Below, in pieces: positions 35,761-45,604 of a DNA stretch of 64,000 nt (positions are counted from its first letter, which is position 1; each line of letters starts with the position of its first letter). Below the pieces are notes generated by a model. The model ran no database searches. It saw only the letters and a list, made by a program, of their open reading frames with translations, and had not been told where the DNA came from. The position numbers and the translations under genes are program-made. Where the stretch lies: NCBI RefSeq assembly GCF_002836735.1, contig NZ_PJAS01000072.1, positions 62,001 through 126,000 on the forward strand. The letters run 5' to 3'. This DNA is from Psychrobacter sp. 4Bb (GTDB lineage Bacteria; Pseudomonadota; Gammaproteobacteria; Pseudomonadales; Moraxellaceae).

Positions 35761-38700
35761 TATTTCTTATCTCCAAATAACTCATCACATTTAGCTTCAA
35801 AGTCGGCATCACCCTTGGCATAAGGGGTTGTGTCTAAACAAACGATATGCGAGCTATCAATCATCATTGCTTTGTTATCAAAACCAAAAATAAAGTTACG
35901 CGCGATGTTATAGATGATTTCGCTAGGGGCAAACCCATATATCTGATGCTCTAAGATGTGCTTTAGACGAGCATCGTCATCTGAAATTTTATCTTCTAAT
36001 CCGATGTATAGGCGTTTGACTATTTCCGTCAAGTACAAGCCAGATTTAACATAAAGATCAGCGAAGGTTTTTTTTGGGTCTTTAAAAATATCTGGATTTT
36101 CTTCCTCTAACTTATCGATCATCATTTCTACGACTGATTTTGGAGTAAATATCTGATTGGTCTGCTGCAGTGGAATATAGTCAAAAATATCCTCATCTTG
36201 GCTGTTATCAAAATAGTTGGCAAGCTCATGGCGTTTTATCAAAAATTCTTGCACAGACTGATCAAACACTATTTCATCAAAGAAATTGTACTTATCACGT
36301 AGCGTTCTAAACTGCTCTAAAGTGATGCCTGTTACCTCTTTGAATACGCCGTTATTGATATGTGTATCAAAGTTTGTAAGTACGGTGTCAGATTCACCAT
36401 AAGCCATTAAAAATGATGGAATAGTACAAGAAAACCCACGTAAGCGAGCACGTACATCGTCTTCAACATTATTTTTTTTCTTGTCTTCAGACTTTTCTAA
36501 GATGGCTTGAGTGGTTTCTTGCATCAACTCTTTAGTTTTAGTATCGACAGTAGCAGCAACTTGTTTTTTTAAGTCATCTGCAATTTCTTTTTGCTTGATT
36601 TCATAAGTAGCAGTCGCTTCAGCGATTTTACTATCATCAAAGTCTGGTTGAGTTATGATTTTATTATATTCAACTTCTGCTTTTCTTTGCGCAACGTCCG
36701 ACTGCTTTTGTACCATATCGACAGCGCTTGCAATGGCTTTTGCTGATTGATCAACAGCTCTTTCAGCTTCTTTTGCTGTCAGGTTTTTTTCTTTAGCTAA
36801 CTCCTTGAATGCTTGGGTGGTATTGTCTTTAAAGCTTTGCTCGATGTGTTTTGATAGCTTACTGTCATCTGCACTAGTGTCTTCAAGCGCTGACTGGATT
36901 TGACCGTAAACCTTTTCGCCAAAGCGGGCTTGAGTTTCTGAAATAGCGATTTCTGAATCAATCTGTACGTTACCTTCTTCATCAACTTCTACGTCTTGAG
37001 TGTCCACTGGATCATCCGTTTGACGAGGGCTGGTTTTACCTGTATCGACAGGGTTTAGATTGTCTAAAATATCTTGCACTTCAGTTGAAGCAAAAACACC
37101 TGAGATATTTTGAAAGAGTAGGTTTGACATAAAGCCACGCCGCACCACCTCTTGAGCCTTAATCGTTTTTGGAAAGGTTAAAACTTGATTAACATCAAGT
37201 TCAATCATCTCCCCCTCACTATCTTCTGCAATAACAGGGAAGAAGTTGAGCAGATGCTGGATGTTGTCTTTTCGGTTACTACTGGTGCCGTGCCCGTTAG
37301 ATGTATTGCTAAATAGGTTATTAGCAAACTCATCGTAAATGGTTAAGGTACGTTCAGGCGCAAAATCAAAAACATAAGCATTTTGCTTTTGGTAGGCTTG
37401 TCCATCAACTGAGTACATCCAAGGGTTTTGTGCGCGAAAAGCAGCTTGCATGTACTGACTAGAGGACTTTAGGTTTGAGAGCATCAATACCGCTGTCCAT
37501 TCAGGTATCGTCACGCCTGTAGTCAATTGTCCTACTGATAAGGTAATAGTTTTTTCATGCTTACTAATTGCCTTTTTGACCCTATCTAATGATTTCTCTG
37601 TCATGACAGGCTCATCTTCGTTACGACCATCACCTGCTGCCAATACAATATGATAATTCTCAAAGACAGGGTGGTTTTTTAGCAACTTTTGTAATGCTTT
37701 AGCACTAGCCACACGATCTAATAACCAGAAGGTATGTTTAAGCTCATCACGCAGTGCTTTAGTAGAAAATGGGTATTTGGTATTGCGTGTCAACGAATCT
37801 AACCATTTTTTAATATCTTTTTCGTGTTCAAAGCTACCGCTATCTTTAGTTTTGAAGAATTCGTTTAAGTCGAAAGCGTAGTCAATATTTTGTCCCTCAA
37901 CTTGAACACCTTTATTGACATTATCAGTAACCATTTGGCTCATCTGATAAGAAAACATGGTCAATCGTGGTAACTTCTCATAAGGGTTTTGCAATTCTGG
38001 GTGATCCCAGGTTTCCTTGGCAAGTTGCTCATCGGCATAAGACCAATTGTATATTTCATTTTCACCAAATCTGCCTGAGCTTATGGCTTTAAAAGGCGTA
38101 CCAGATAAGTGAAGTGTAAATTCTCGATCAATATAGTCAAAGGCAAAATCTGTTTTTAATGTATCAACACCTTCATGAGCCTCATCGATAACTAGCAAGT
38201 CCCATTGCATGTCTTCAACCCAGCTGAGTTTGTCGTAGTTCCCGCCAAAGCAGATCGCACCTTTTAAGTCTTGTAATGAAATAAAGGCAATCATACGATT
38301 TTTACCATCAGATGTCTGAGATAAAAAAGTCTCTCGTGTCATGACTGGACGCTCTTTTAGCGAATCACTAGTGGATACAAAAGCAAAGTCAGTTTGCCAA
38401 GCAATAAATTTTTCAAAATCATCAAACCAAGAGTTAGCAATGGCTGGGCGGTTAGTTACGATAAGAACTTTAGTTGCATCTAATTGTCGTACTAAATCAT
38501 ATGTTGTCAGCGTCTTACCAAATCGAGGTTTGGCGTTCCATAAAAACTCACCTTTATAATGAGTGCTTATATAATCAAGAGTCTTCTCGACAGCTGCCGC
38601 CTGTTCGTCTCGGAGTTGGTAGCTAGCATTGCCATTAACCTGATCATGGGGATTACCTAAAAAATCCTGATAGTCAGTAAGAGACTGTTCAGGATTGTTA

Positions 38701-39002
38701 TCATAAAAAAACCACTCTAAACCTTTATCACGTTGAACCTTTTTGTTTTTTTCTAAATATTTATGAAATAACCTATCTGTAAAGTAGGTGTCTGTCTCAG
38801 GGAACTTCGCATCTTTGTCCCATAAAAGTTCATAGCTTATGCCCAAAATTCTAACTTGTTCATTAATGCGGTCATTAACATCTTGTCGTTCTGTATAGCC
38901 TATCTTTACCCAACCTTTTCTCTCTTGGGTCTTCGGCAGAATGTAAGCGTAAACTTGAGGGTAAACGCCTTTTGTGGTCTTGATTACTTTATTGTCGCTC
39001 AT
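35760..39002 (-). CDS. GIY-YIG nuclease / SF2 helicase / methyltransferase motif-I fusion (restriction subunit)
   Basis: 1080 residues. Domain 1 (about 12-100) is a GIY-YIG nuclease of T5orf172 type: YAYILPKTQERKGWVKIGYT. Domain 2 is an SF2 translocase: AKPRFGKTLTTYDL (Walker A), LLVIDEAHEGVDT (Walker B), LHLSGTPF and QAAFRAQNPW. Residues about 650-840 are charged coiled coil. Domain 3 carries methyltransferase motif I-like FADLYVKSGLYLTEIVKRL and IYGFAPSEIIYNIARNFI, directly before the NPPY protein. It would cut unmodified DNA after translocation. Its ATG overlaps the previous gene's stop as TAATG. Confidence 0.85.
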   Translation of the reverse strand: MSDNKVIKTTKGVYPQVYAYILPKTQERKGWVKIGYTERQDVNDRINEQVRILGISYELLWDKDAKFPETDTYFTDRLFHKYLEKNKKVQRDKGLEWFFYDNNPEQSLTDYQDFLGNPHDQVNGNASYQLRDEQAAAVEKTLDYISTHYKGEFLWNAKPRFGKTLTTYDLVRQLDATKVLIVTNRPAIANSWFDDFEKFIAWQTDFAFVSTSDSLKERPVMTRETFLSQTSDGKNRMIAFISLQDLKGAICFGGNYDKLSWVEDMQWDLLVIDEAHEGVDTLKTDFAFDYIDREFTLHLSGTPFKAISSGRFGENEIYNWSYADEQLAKETWDHPELQNPYEKLPRLTMFSYQMSQMVTDNVNKGVQVEGQNIDYAFDLNEFFKTKDSGSFEHEKDIKKWLDSLTRNTKYPFSTKALRDELKHTFWLLDRVASAKALQKLLKNHPVFENYHIVLAAGDGRNEDEPVMTEKSLDRVKKAISKHEKTITLSVGQLTTGVTIPEWTAVLMLSNLKSSSQYMQAAFRAQNPWMYSVDGQAYQKQNAYVFDFAPERTLTIYDEFANNLFSNTSNGHGTSSNRKDNIQHLLNFFPVIAEDSEGEMIELDVNQVLTFPKTIKAQEVVRRGFMSNLLFQNISGVFASTEVQDILDNLNPVDTGKTSPRQTDDPVDTQDVEVDEEGNVQIDSEIAISETQARFGEKVYGQIQSALEDTSADDSKLSKHIEQSFKDNTTQAFKELAKEKNLTAKEAERAVDQSAKAIASAVDMVQKQSDVAQRKAEVEYNKIITQPDFDDSKIAEATATYEIKQKEIADDLKKQVAATVDTKTKELMQETTQAILEKSEDKKKNNVEDDVRARLRGFSCTIPSFLMAYGESDTVLTNFDTHINNGVFKEVTGITLEQFRTLRDKYNFFDEIVFDQSVQEFLIKRHELANYFDNSQDEDIFDYIPLQQTNQIFTPKSVVEMMIDKLEEENPDIFKDPKKTFADLYVKSGLYLTEIVKRLYIGLEDKISDDDARLKHILEHQIYGFAPSEIIYNIARNFIFGFDNKAMMIDSSHIVCLDTTPYAKGDADFEAKCDELFGDKK

Positions 39003-40015
39003 TACTTATCTAATCCTTTATCAAAAAATTCCATTTTTTGTGTCGCCCAGTTCATTATTTTTACACGTTTGCCTGCTTTTTTTGGCTCAGGCTTAATAAT
39101 ATCGTTGTTTTTAAAGAGTGTTAACTGTTTTTCAACGACTTTTTTCGGCTTATCTGATAAAGGGATAATATACTTTAAGCCATCCATTTGGAATAGGTTA
39201 TAGCTGATAATATTGGCTATAGTGGCAAAGTGCTCATACGTTGGTTTATCTTGCCACTTAGCTACATGATAATCGTAGTAAGTATAGAGTAGGTTTTCTC
39301 GTGCTAGCAGCAGTGAATCACCGTTCCATTCAAAACCATAACTGGCTTTATAGGCTTTCTCTACCAACTGTTGCCATTCAGACTTTTCATCCACCTCAGC
39401 ATTGATACGAGATAATTTACGGTCAACAAAGCCTACACGCTCTGATAGGGGCACTATATTGCCTGTCTCCATGTCATAGCGTGTTGCCATATATGGCGCT
39501 TCACCACAGGTAATCTCTAGCCATTTGCGGTTGATATAGGTTTGTAGACCATCCTCACAATAACTAGCATCAATCACATCATTTTGTTTCTTCACGACCC
39601 ATGTAGGGGTGAACACCTCAGCCTTGGATTTGGTTCGCTCTTTTTGCACATATTGGGACTTTAAAGCACGAGGTATGATGATATGCCCCATGTGACCTGT
39701 TATCAATTTAGGTTTGATTTGATGCGAGACGGTATAGTATCTACCATATTGTATATAGTTCTCGTTTGCCCAGATGATATTCCTTGTCTTTTTTGGTGTT
39801 GATGTAGTGCGATCAATCAATAATGTATCAAGTATGGCTGGCATCTGTTCACGAATGTCATTTTCAGAGATGTCAGCAGAACTAAATCGTACTTTAGTTC
39901 CTTTATCCTGATATATATCTTTAGCTTTGAGACTGTAGAGGCTTTGACCAAAAAGACCAGCGCCTTCTAAATGTGTCATATGTCTTCTATACTCATTGTT
40001 AATACTTAGATTCAT
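39002..40015 (-). CDS. Restriction-modification subunit M-like protein
   Basis: 337 residues, first gene of the cassette, stop overlapping the helicase start (TAATG). Segments KAEVFTPTWVVKKQNDVIDA and KWLEITCGEAPYMATRYDME resemble proteins annotated as 'restriction endonuclease subunit M', where CGEAPY stands in the place of a methyltransferase motif. It lacks an obvious NPPY. It may be a second methyltransferase or the specificity partner. The exact role is not clear from sequence. Confidence 0.65.
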   Translation of the reverse strand: MNLSINNEYRRHMTHLEGAGLFGQSLYSLKAKDIYQDKGTKVRFSSADISENDIREQMPAILDTLLIDRTTSTPKKTRNIIWANENYIQYGRYYTVSHQIKPKLITGHMGHIIIPRALKSQYVQKERTKSKAEVFTPTWVVKKQNDVIDASYCEDGLQTYINRKWLEITCGEAPYMATRYDMETGNIVPLSERVGFVDRKLSRINAEVDEKSEWQQLVEKAYKASYGFEWNGDSLLLARENLLYTYYDYHVAKWQDKPTYEHFATIANIISYNLFQMDGLKYIIPLSDKPKKVVEKQLTLFKNNDIIKPEPKKAGKRVKIMNWATQKMEFFDKGLDK

Positions 40016-40072
40016 AATGTTTTGCTAATCCGTTTCACTATACTACTTTTGAGTGCAAAGTATCTTCACCAG

Positions 40073-40522
40073 CTATGGCATTTTTGTCGCTTCAATGGCT
40101 GGCAATCTTGACTTTAACCTTTGATTCTCTAGCGTCAGCTCTATTATCATTCTTTCAGCTTCCATTAATTTTGATAAGGCTATATCGTTTTGCATTTTTA
40201 TGTCGTCAAGCTGTTGTTTTAAGCTTCTATTTTTTGCTGTTTTGGCAAGACTTTTTTGTCTAGTTGATTGTTGAGACGAATTATCCTTATTTTCATCAAT
40301 CCAAGATTGAATCTTATCAACCAAATCAGGGTATCGAGATCGTCGGAGAGCAGAAGGATTGACTCCAGCCTCTTTAGCAACGTTATTTTGGGTCACAAGT
40401 GTGCCTTTAGGTAATAATTCAGCCTTACCTACCTTAAGACGCTCAAAGGCCTCTAAGAACCGAATTTCAGCTCTTCCTGGCTGTTTGTCCTTCTTATTAG
40501 ATTTGGACTGTATGGATGACAT
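40073..40522 (-). CDS. Small coiled-coil DNA-binding protein of the recombinase operon (TnpC-like)
   Basis: 149 residues, basic. A helix-turn-helix-like N-part (TLVTQNNVAKEAGVNPSALR, then RSRYPDLVDKIQSW) is followed by a coiled coil (SLKQQLDDIKMQNDIALSKL). Its start overlaps the 672-residue recombinase stop by 26 nt. Tn554-type elements carry such a small accessory gene, tnpC, after two recombinase genes. Function here by analogy: helper or orientation factor. Confidence 0.65.
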   Translation of the reverse strand: MSSIQSKSNKKDKQPGRAEIRFLEAFERLKVGKAELLPKGTLVTQNNVAKEAGVNPSALRRSRYPDLVDKIQSWIDENKDNSSQQSTRQKSLAKTAKNRSLKQQLDDIKMQNDIALSKLMEAERMIIELTLENQRLKSRLPAIEATKMP

Positions 40523-42515
40523 TTATCGCCCTCTCTGCTGATTCTAGCTGTGCTTTTAATGACTGATATAACGGCGACCCATCATCCGTATTAATTAACT
40601 GTATTTGCAAGTTGTCTTTAAGCTGATTAATCATAGGTAGCTTATTCTTATCTACAATCACAGAATCACAAGGGGAGGTACTGTCAAAGCCCATACAAGA
40701 GCTAATATTGCTAATACCCCCATAGGGACACGGAGCACCTTGATTGGCACAACCTCCTAAAAAAGTTTCACGATAGCTTATTTTGCCCTTTTTAGCTGAT
40801 TCAATAAGCTGCTTGTGATCCTTTTCAGTTATTTCAGATAGTATCTGTGCTTTTCTTTTATCGCCATGCGGAGAAATATGGTTATCAGACTGTAATTCTC
40901 CAAAATCTCTGGCAATGGATTCATACATTTCTCGTAGGTATAGATTACGAGCCTCACTATTTAGAGGAGCTTTGAGCTTATAATAATTTTGTCCATAGTA
41001 CCTGCTCATAACAAGGCTAGCGTGTTTCAACTGATACTGTAAGGAAAACTCTGAAACTAGTCCACTAGCGAGCATATTAACTGCACTAGTACGCCTTAAT
41101 TGATGCCATGCTATAGGCCAGATCTTACCTTCATCATATAGCTTTGGGTCTAAATTAGCAGTTAAACGATGCGCAATCTCAAGATCCTCTTTAGTAATCC
41201 TCATTGTATTTTTATCAAATAGTTTGGGGTGTGTTGTATATACTTCTCTGTATGTTCTGGGTGTTATATATTCAGTACTAATATCTAGATGCTTTATTCT
41301 CCATGGCTCGTAACAATGGCACTGTAGCGTAGGGTTTTTTAAAAACTCTTTTTTGAGTTTTAAATTTGAGCTATACTTTGCAGCAAGAAGTCTGAGTTCG
41401 CTGATATTATTCATTGCGTCAACGGCATTCTTGACTAACGAGGGGACAATCCATCTGGCTTGTTGATCCCTGATTGTTTTAGTAGTGACACCTTTAATAA
41501 GATGTATCTCACTACCTGTCTCATCTATTTCAACCTCTAAGCAGTCAGCTCTTAAACGGCTACATTCACTAATACGCATTAATGAGAAGTTGACTATGTA
41601 TGCAGAACCACATAAATTTATAAGATTCATATAATTAGACAGTGTGTGTAAGTTGCATTTAGTAAACATCACCCATTTTTCTAAAACATGGTAAACCCCG
41701 AATTTTATCGCAATATCTTTAATGCCCCCAAGATTGAATTTGACGGGTTGTTTAAGTCTTTTAATAGAATCAAACTCCTCACCAAACTGCTGAAAGTCTT
41801 CTTGCTTTTTTGATGAACGGCTACATTCATATGCTAATAGACAGTACTTAAATAATTTTTCAAAACCTTTTGCATTCTTTAAGTAATCATTCAAACATTC
41901 TTTTAATCGAAGTAATTGATAGCTCCATATTCTGGCTGGTATGTAAGCGGTTTGAATCGACTCATTTAGTTTTAAGTGCTCAGCAAATGCCTTCATTCCA
42001 TTTTCGTCAAGAATTTCAAAACCCAACTTATTCGAATTAAAACTTACATCGTTAAGGTATGTTAATACATGTGTACGACTAAATTTACCAGTTAAAGCTA
42101 TTTCTTTAATGATTTTTGGGTGGTTTGATAGCTCTGAGACACATATGTTGTTTTTTGAGCAAATTACGAAAAATGGTTTAATAGTAGCGAATTTAGTTAC
42201 TAGTGTTCTTGTAGTAAGAGAAATTCCTGGCCCCCATATCCACCAAGCTATAACCAGTCTTAATAAATCAGCATTTTCTTTACTTACTTTGTGCCCATTT
42301 CCTGGTCCATCCCCAAAATAGATTTTTAGCACGCTTCCATGCCATATTGAAAAGTCCCATCTAACATCGCTATATCTAGAAATAACTTTTCCTTCCGAGT
42401 CGATAACAACTTGAAAGTCATCTTTTGGAGGCCATGTATTAGGCCGAAAATTAAGCGCATCAGGGGTTGCTGAGCTATCTAAGATAGATAACCCTGGCAG
42501 GTTTGGCAAAGTCAT
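40497..42515 (-). CDS. Tyrosine recombinase (third of trio, TnpB-like size)
   Basis: 672 residues. The catalytic domain is in the C-terminal half: Arg I in NFSLMRISECSRL, box II WHQLRRTSAVNML (His and Arg present), then YQLKHASLVMSRYYGQNY with the Tyr nucleophile. A Cys-rich tail (GGCANQGAPCPYGGISNISS and a further Cys) may bind metal. Its start overlaps the preceding gene stop by 4 nt. Confidence 0.82.
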   Translation of the reverse strand: MTLPNLPGLSILDSSATPDALNFRPNTWPPKDDFQVVIDSEGKVISRYSDVRWDFSIWHGSVLKIYFGDGPGNGHKVSKENADLLRLVIAWWIWGPGISLTTRTLVTKFATIKPFFVICSKNNICVSELSNHPKIIKEIALTGKFSRTHVLTYLNDVSFNSNKLGFEILDENGMKAFAEHLKLNESIQTAYIPARIWSYQLLRLKECLNDYLKNAKGFEKLFKYCLLAYECSRSSKKQEDFQQFGEEFDSIKRLKQPVKFNLGGIKDIAIKFGVYHVLEKWVMFTKCNLHTLSNYMNLINLCGSAYIVNFSLMRISECSRLRADCLEVEIDETGSEIHLIKGVTTKTIRDQQARWIVPSLVKNAVDAMNNISELRLLAAKYSSNLKLKKEFLKNPTLQCHCYEPWRIKHLDISTEYITPRTYREVYTTHPKLFDKNTMRITKEDLEIAHRLTANLDPKLYDEGKIWPIAWHQLRRTSAVNMLASGLVSEFSLQYQLKHASLVMSRYYGQNYYKLKAPLNSEARNLYLREMYESIARDFGELQSDNHISPHGDKRKAQILSEITEKDHKQLIESAKKGKISYRETFLGGCANQGAPCPYGGISNISSCMGFDSTSPCDSVIVDKNKLPMINQLKDNLQIQLINTDDGSPLYQSLKAQLESAERAINVIHTVQI

Positions 42516-44239
42516 TTCATCTCCTCAAGTAAGTTGATAAACCCACTCCACTGCGGATGATAGTTCCCAGCCCTGATAGAGTCACGAGCATCAATGACCC
42601 ACTGATCCCTGATGCTACTGCTTTTAGCTATAGCTTCAAGCTTAAGATTAAGTCTATCAATAACTAAACAGGCTGGATGTGTATAGTGTTTATTGGAGGG
42701 TTTGTATTCTCCAAGCTCAATTTTCTTGATTTTCAGGTGCGATGCAAGCTTCCAACAATAATCATAGCTCATAATATCTTTGTGGTACGTGCAAAAAATA
42801 CATCCTTCAGGACTGATGCAATCAGGAACAGGGGCATCTTTAGAGGCTTGAGAAATACTTTGAGGGCTTGATTTCCCTACGCAAACACCAGGTCCTGGAG
42901 CAGCTAAAGAAGGGTCATAATTATCGTGAAAACTTATTATTTCACTAGTCGCACGTTGGTGGTGGGGCCGTAGGTAATCACGTACTAAAACATCTGCTGT
43001 ATGCCCCATCTGACTCGCAGTCAGCGAGATGTCATCTGTATGTCTTATTAACCAGTTAACTCGTGTGTTGCGCAACTCAGATGGGTTTATAAATATAAGC
43101 TCGTTTTTTTCGAACAGTTTTTTTACAGAGCTAAGTGTCGTTCGAGAAGCGGTGGATCGCACCATACCTCTACTTAGAAGTGGAAAAAGCCTGTCGTCAA
43201 GACTCTTGAATCCAGTATCATTAAGCCATTTAAGATAGTTTTGAAGATGCTCTCTGTATGTGTTGTAACAACTAAAGATTGACTCTCCTTGTCTACGTCC
43301 TTTGTATACCCGAAAAACATCATAATCTTCACCATTGGTTTGCCATCTGTAGTCCTCAGATTTAAGCAAAACTGCTTGGGCTAAATTCATGCCAGTTTGA
43401 GCTAGGAAAATAAGAAGCTCAGCTTCGATACGAAGGTTAAGAATATTAGATCTTTTATTAACCTCAAATAAGCTTACACCCTCTGGCAGTGCTTGTCTTT
43501 TAAGAATAGCTCTTCTTTTTACCGCAGGGTTTTCAACCGTAGACACATCTAAATCTGGATCCATTAAATTACCAGCAATTGTAATTACCTGCTCTTCGCT
43601 CATTTTGATTTTGATCGGGACAGGGCCACGTACAGTAGCTAGGTCAAGACTATGGCAAATTGTTGTCAAGATCCTGCCAAACTGGAAAGTGTCAGCTAAA
43701 TTTTGTTTATCAGCTTGTGTGCCTAATACAGGTTTATTCTTATTAGGTCTAGATAATCTTGTATTAAGCATTAAACTATGACCAGGTTTAGAGCCTGGAA
43801 GACTTAGTGCTTTAGCAATAATATTTGCAATTATTGATGCTGTTTTATAAGCTGTGAAGTGGCTCAAGTCTTTTTTTTGATTTACTCTAGTGAGCAAATA
43901 CTCTGTCCAGATATTAAAAGATGATACTATTTCTTCTTCCGTACAAGGTAGGTTGTTTTTATCAATCGCAGCAAAGAATTTCCAAACTTGCTCTAGATAT
44001 GTCTTTATAGTTCTATGAGAGCTGCCTGATATTAAAAGACCCATTAGCATGTCATAAAGCTTCATAACGAGTGTAGCTCTTTCTGGTAGTATATTGCCAA
44101 AATCACCGTTATCTATGCGTTTCATAACCTTGTCTCGCCTGACAGACGTGGCATTTTTATACAAAAGAACTTTTAAATCCCATGCAGTTTCATGAGTACC
44201 CATCATTAAGCCTTTGATTGTCAGGTCTTTATTAATCAT
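42512..44239 (-). CDS. Tyrosine recombinase (second of trio), box-I Arg not conserved
   Basis: 575 residues. The catalytic region shows ELRNTRVNWLIRHTDDISLT, QMGHTADVLVRDYLRP with a Tyr nucleophile candidate, and box I as LAQTGMNLAQAVLL, where the invariant Arg is Asn. A Cys/His-rich C-terminal segment (CISPEGCIFCTYHKDIMSYD) suggests zinc binding. It overlaps both neighbours (8 nt with the 421-residue gene, 4 nt with the 672-residue gene). It may act as a non-catalytic or special partner. Confidence 0.78.
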   Translation of the reverse strand: MINKDLTIKGLMMGTHETAWDLKVLLYKNATSVRRDKVMKRIDNGDFGNILPERATLVMKLYDMLMGLLISGSSHRTIKTYLEQVWKFFAAIDKNNLPCTEEEIVSSFNIWTEYLLTRVNQKKDLSHFTAYKTASIIANIIAKALSLPGSKPGHSLMLNTRLSRPNKNKPVLGTQADKQNLADTFQFGRILTTICHSLDLATVRGPVPIKIKMSEEQVITIAGNLMDPDLDVSTVENPAVKRRAILKRQALPEGVSLFEVNKRSNILNLRIEAELLIFLAQTGMNLAQAVLLKSEDYRWQTNGEDYDVFRVYKGRRQGESIFSCYNTYREHLQNYLKWLNDTGFKSLDDRLFPLLSRGMVRSTASRTTLSSVKKLFEKNELIFINPSELRNTRVNWLIRHTDDISLTASQMGHTADVLVRDYLRPHHQRATSEIISFHDNYDPSLAAPGPGVCVGKSSPQSISQASKDAPVPDCISPEGCIFCTYHKDIMSYDYCWKLASHLKIKKIELGEYKPSNKHYTHPACLVIDRLNLKLEAIAKSSSIRDQWVIDARDSIRAGNYHPQWSGFINLLEEMK

Positions 44240-45497
44240 TGGTGATATTCCTACTTAACCCCATAAACGCCTCAGTGAAGGCGTCTGATGCCTCCTTCAT
44301 TGTTTTACTTGTCTCGATAAACTTGACATATTTCATCGTGGTGCTCTCGTCCTTATGAAGACAAGATCCTTTTACGAACTCTATAGCATCACTAACAGAC
44401 ATGGCGTCTAATGCTACTCTCATAAGCTCTGTTGCATATGTGGCTCGCGTTCTATGAAAGTAAAAACCTCGAAAAGCTTTTACTCCAGACTTTAGCCCTA
44501 ATTTTCTTAGGCGAGACATCTCAACATTAATAGCGCTGCTACTATCTCCTTTGTAATTATTGCCGAATCTAGTAAGAAATAATAGGTCTTGATCAGCTTC
44601 AGGCGACAGAGCTTGTCGCTTCAATCTTCTTATACTTGAGGCATAGTCTAACAATGCTTCGAGTAGCTCATTAGGGATTGGGACAGAACCGCTGGCATCA
44701 AACTTCGTCTCAACAGGAGGGCGTGCACTTGGGCCAACAGAAATCGTTTTAATTCCTATCTCTGGAACAGTGATGGCATTTTGAAGGGTTGAGACTTTTA
44801 GGTCTGTAATTGAGCCTATGCGTAGTCCTGTAAAAAAACCTATTCTCAGCATAAGGGCTAGTTCTGTGGATGCGTTTTCATCAGCAAAACTAAGGATATC
44901 TCTCATGGCTTTTACTGCCACGGGTAGCAAGCCGTCTTCTAGTTGAATAGGTCCAGCTACAGTTCGATTTGGGATAGCAAGATTAGTACTTGCTACTTTG
45001 AGCGTATGTTCAAGTCCAAACTGATTAGTGAGTTTGATCCCAACAAGCTTATCTTTCCACATCGGCCACTCAGTTGAAATCAATCCTGTGTTTTTAGCCC
45101 ATTTGTAGAACCTGATTACAGCTGCCATTCTTTGTGATGTCGTACTAGGGGCTAACTCACCTGAGTTCCTAGCTTGTATCAAAGCACCTCTAAATCGATT
45201 TAGACACCTTTCACTTTCACGGTCAGGGAAGTGCCACCAATCCATAGATTCAGACTCTAGCCACTTTGCATATGCTAGTAGGTGAGACATATTTGATCGA
45301 ACTGTTTTGATGCTACTTCTGAAGGAGATAGCTTGTTCTAAAGCCCATAGATTAGCTTCTGACCAAGTGGTGTTGTCTTGCCAGATAATTTGAGGTAAGC
45401 CTTTAATGATTTGATGATTTGATTTAGCCCAATGAACCTTATTGCTTTGAATGTTAACTCGGAAGGGATGGTAGTTAATTAGTTGAAGCGTAGCCAC
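44232..45497 (-). CDS. Tyrosine recombinase (first of trio, TnpA-like)
   Basis: 421 residues. N-terminal SAM-like core-binding part (about 60-160) and complete catalytic set: Arg in GFFTGLRIGSITDL, His-x-x-Arg in YFHRTRATYATEL, and CLHKDESTTMKYVKF with the Tyr nucleophile. It is the first gene of the operon, about 105 nt inside the element's right end. Of the trio it is the one with the most canonical active site. Confidence 0.85.
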   Translation of the reverse strand: MATLQLINYHPFRVNIQSNKVHWAKSNHQIIKGLPQIIWQDNTTWSEANLWALEQAISFRSSIKTVRSNMSHLLAYAKWLESESMDWWHFPDRESERCLNRFRGALIQARNSGELAPSTTSQRMAAVIRFYKWAKNTGLISTEWPMWKDKLVGIKLTNQFGLEHTLKVASTNLAIPNRTVAGPIQLEDGLLPVAVKAMRDILSFADENASTELALMLRIGFFTGLRIGSITDLKVSTLQNAITVPEIGIKTISVGPSARPPVETKFDASGSVPIPNELLEALLDYASSIRRLKRQALSPEADQDLLFLTRFGNNYKGDSSSAINVEMSRLRKLGLKSGVKAFRGFYFHRTRATYATELMRVALDAMSVSDAIEFVKGSCLHKDESTTMKYVKFIETSKTMKEASDAFTEAFMGLSRNITND

Positions 45498-45604
45498 ATT
45501 AGTTCCTTAGTTAATCAAAGCCTATATTTGATTGATGACTTTCTTAAGGACTATTATAAATGTTAACTGAGATTATGTCACTAGATTATTATGTAATATG
45601 TGTA

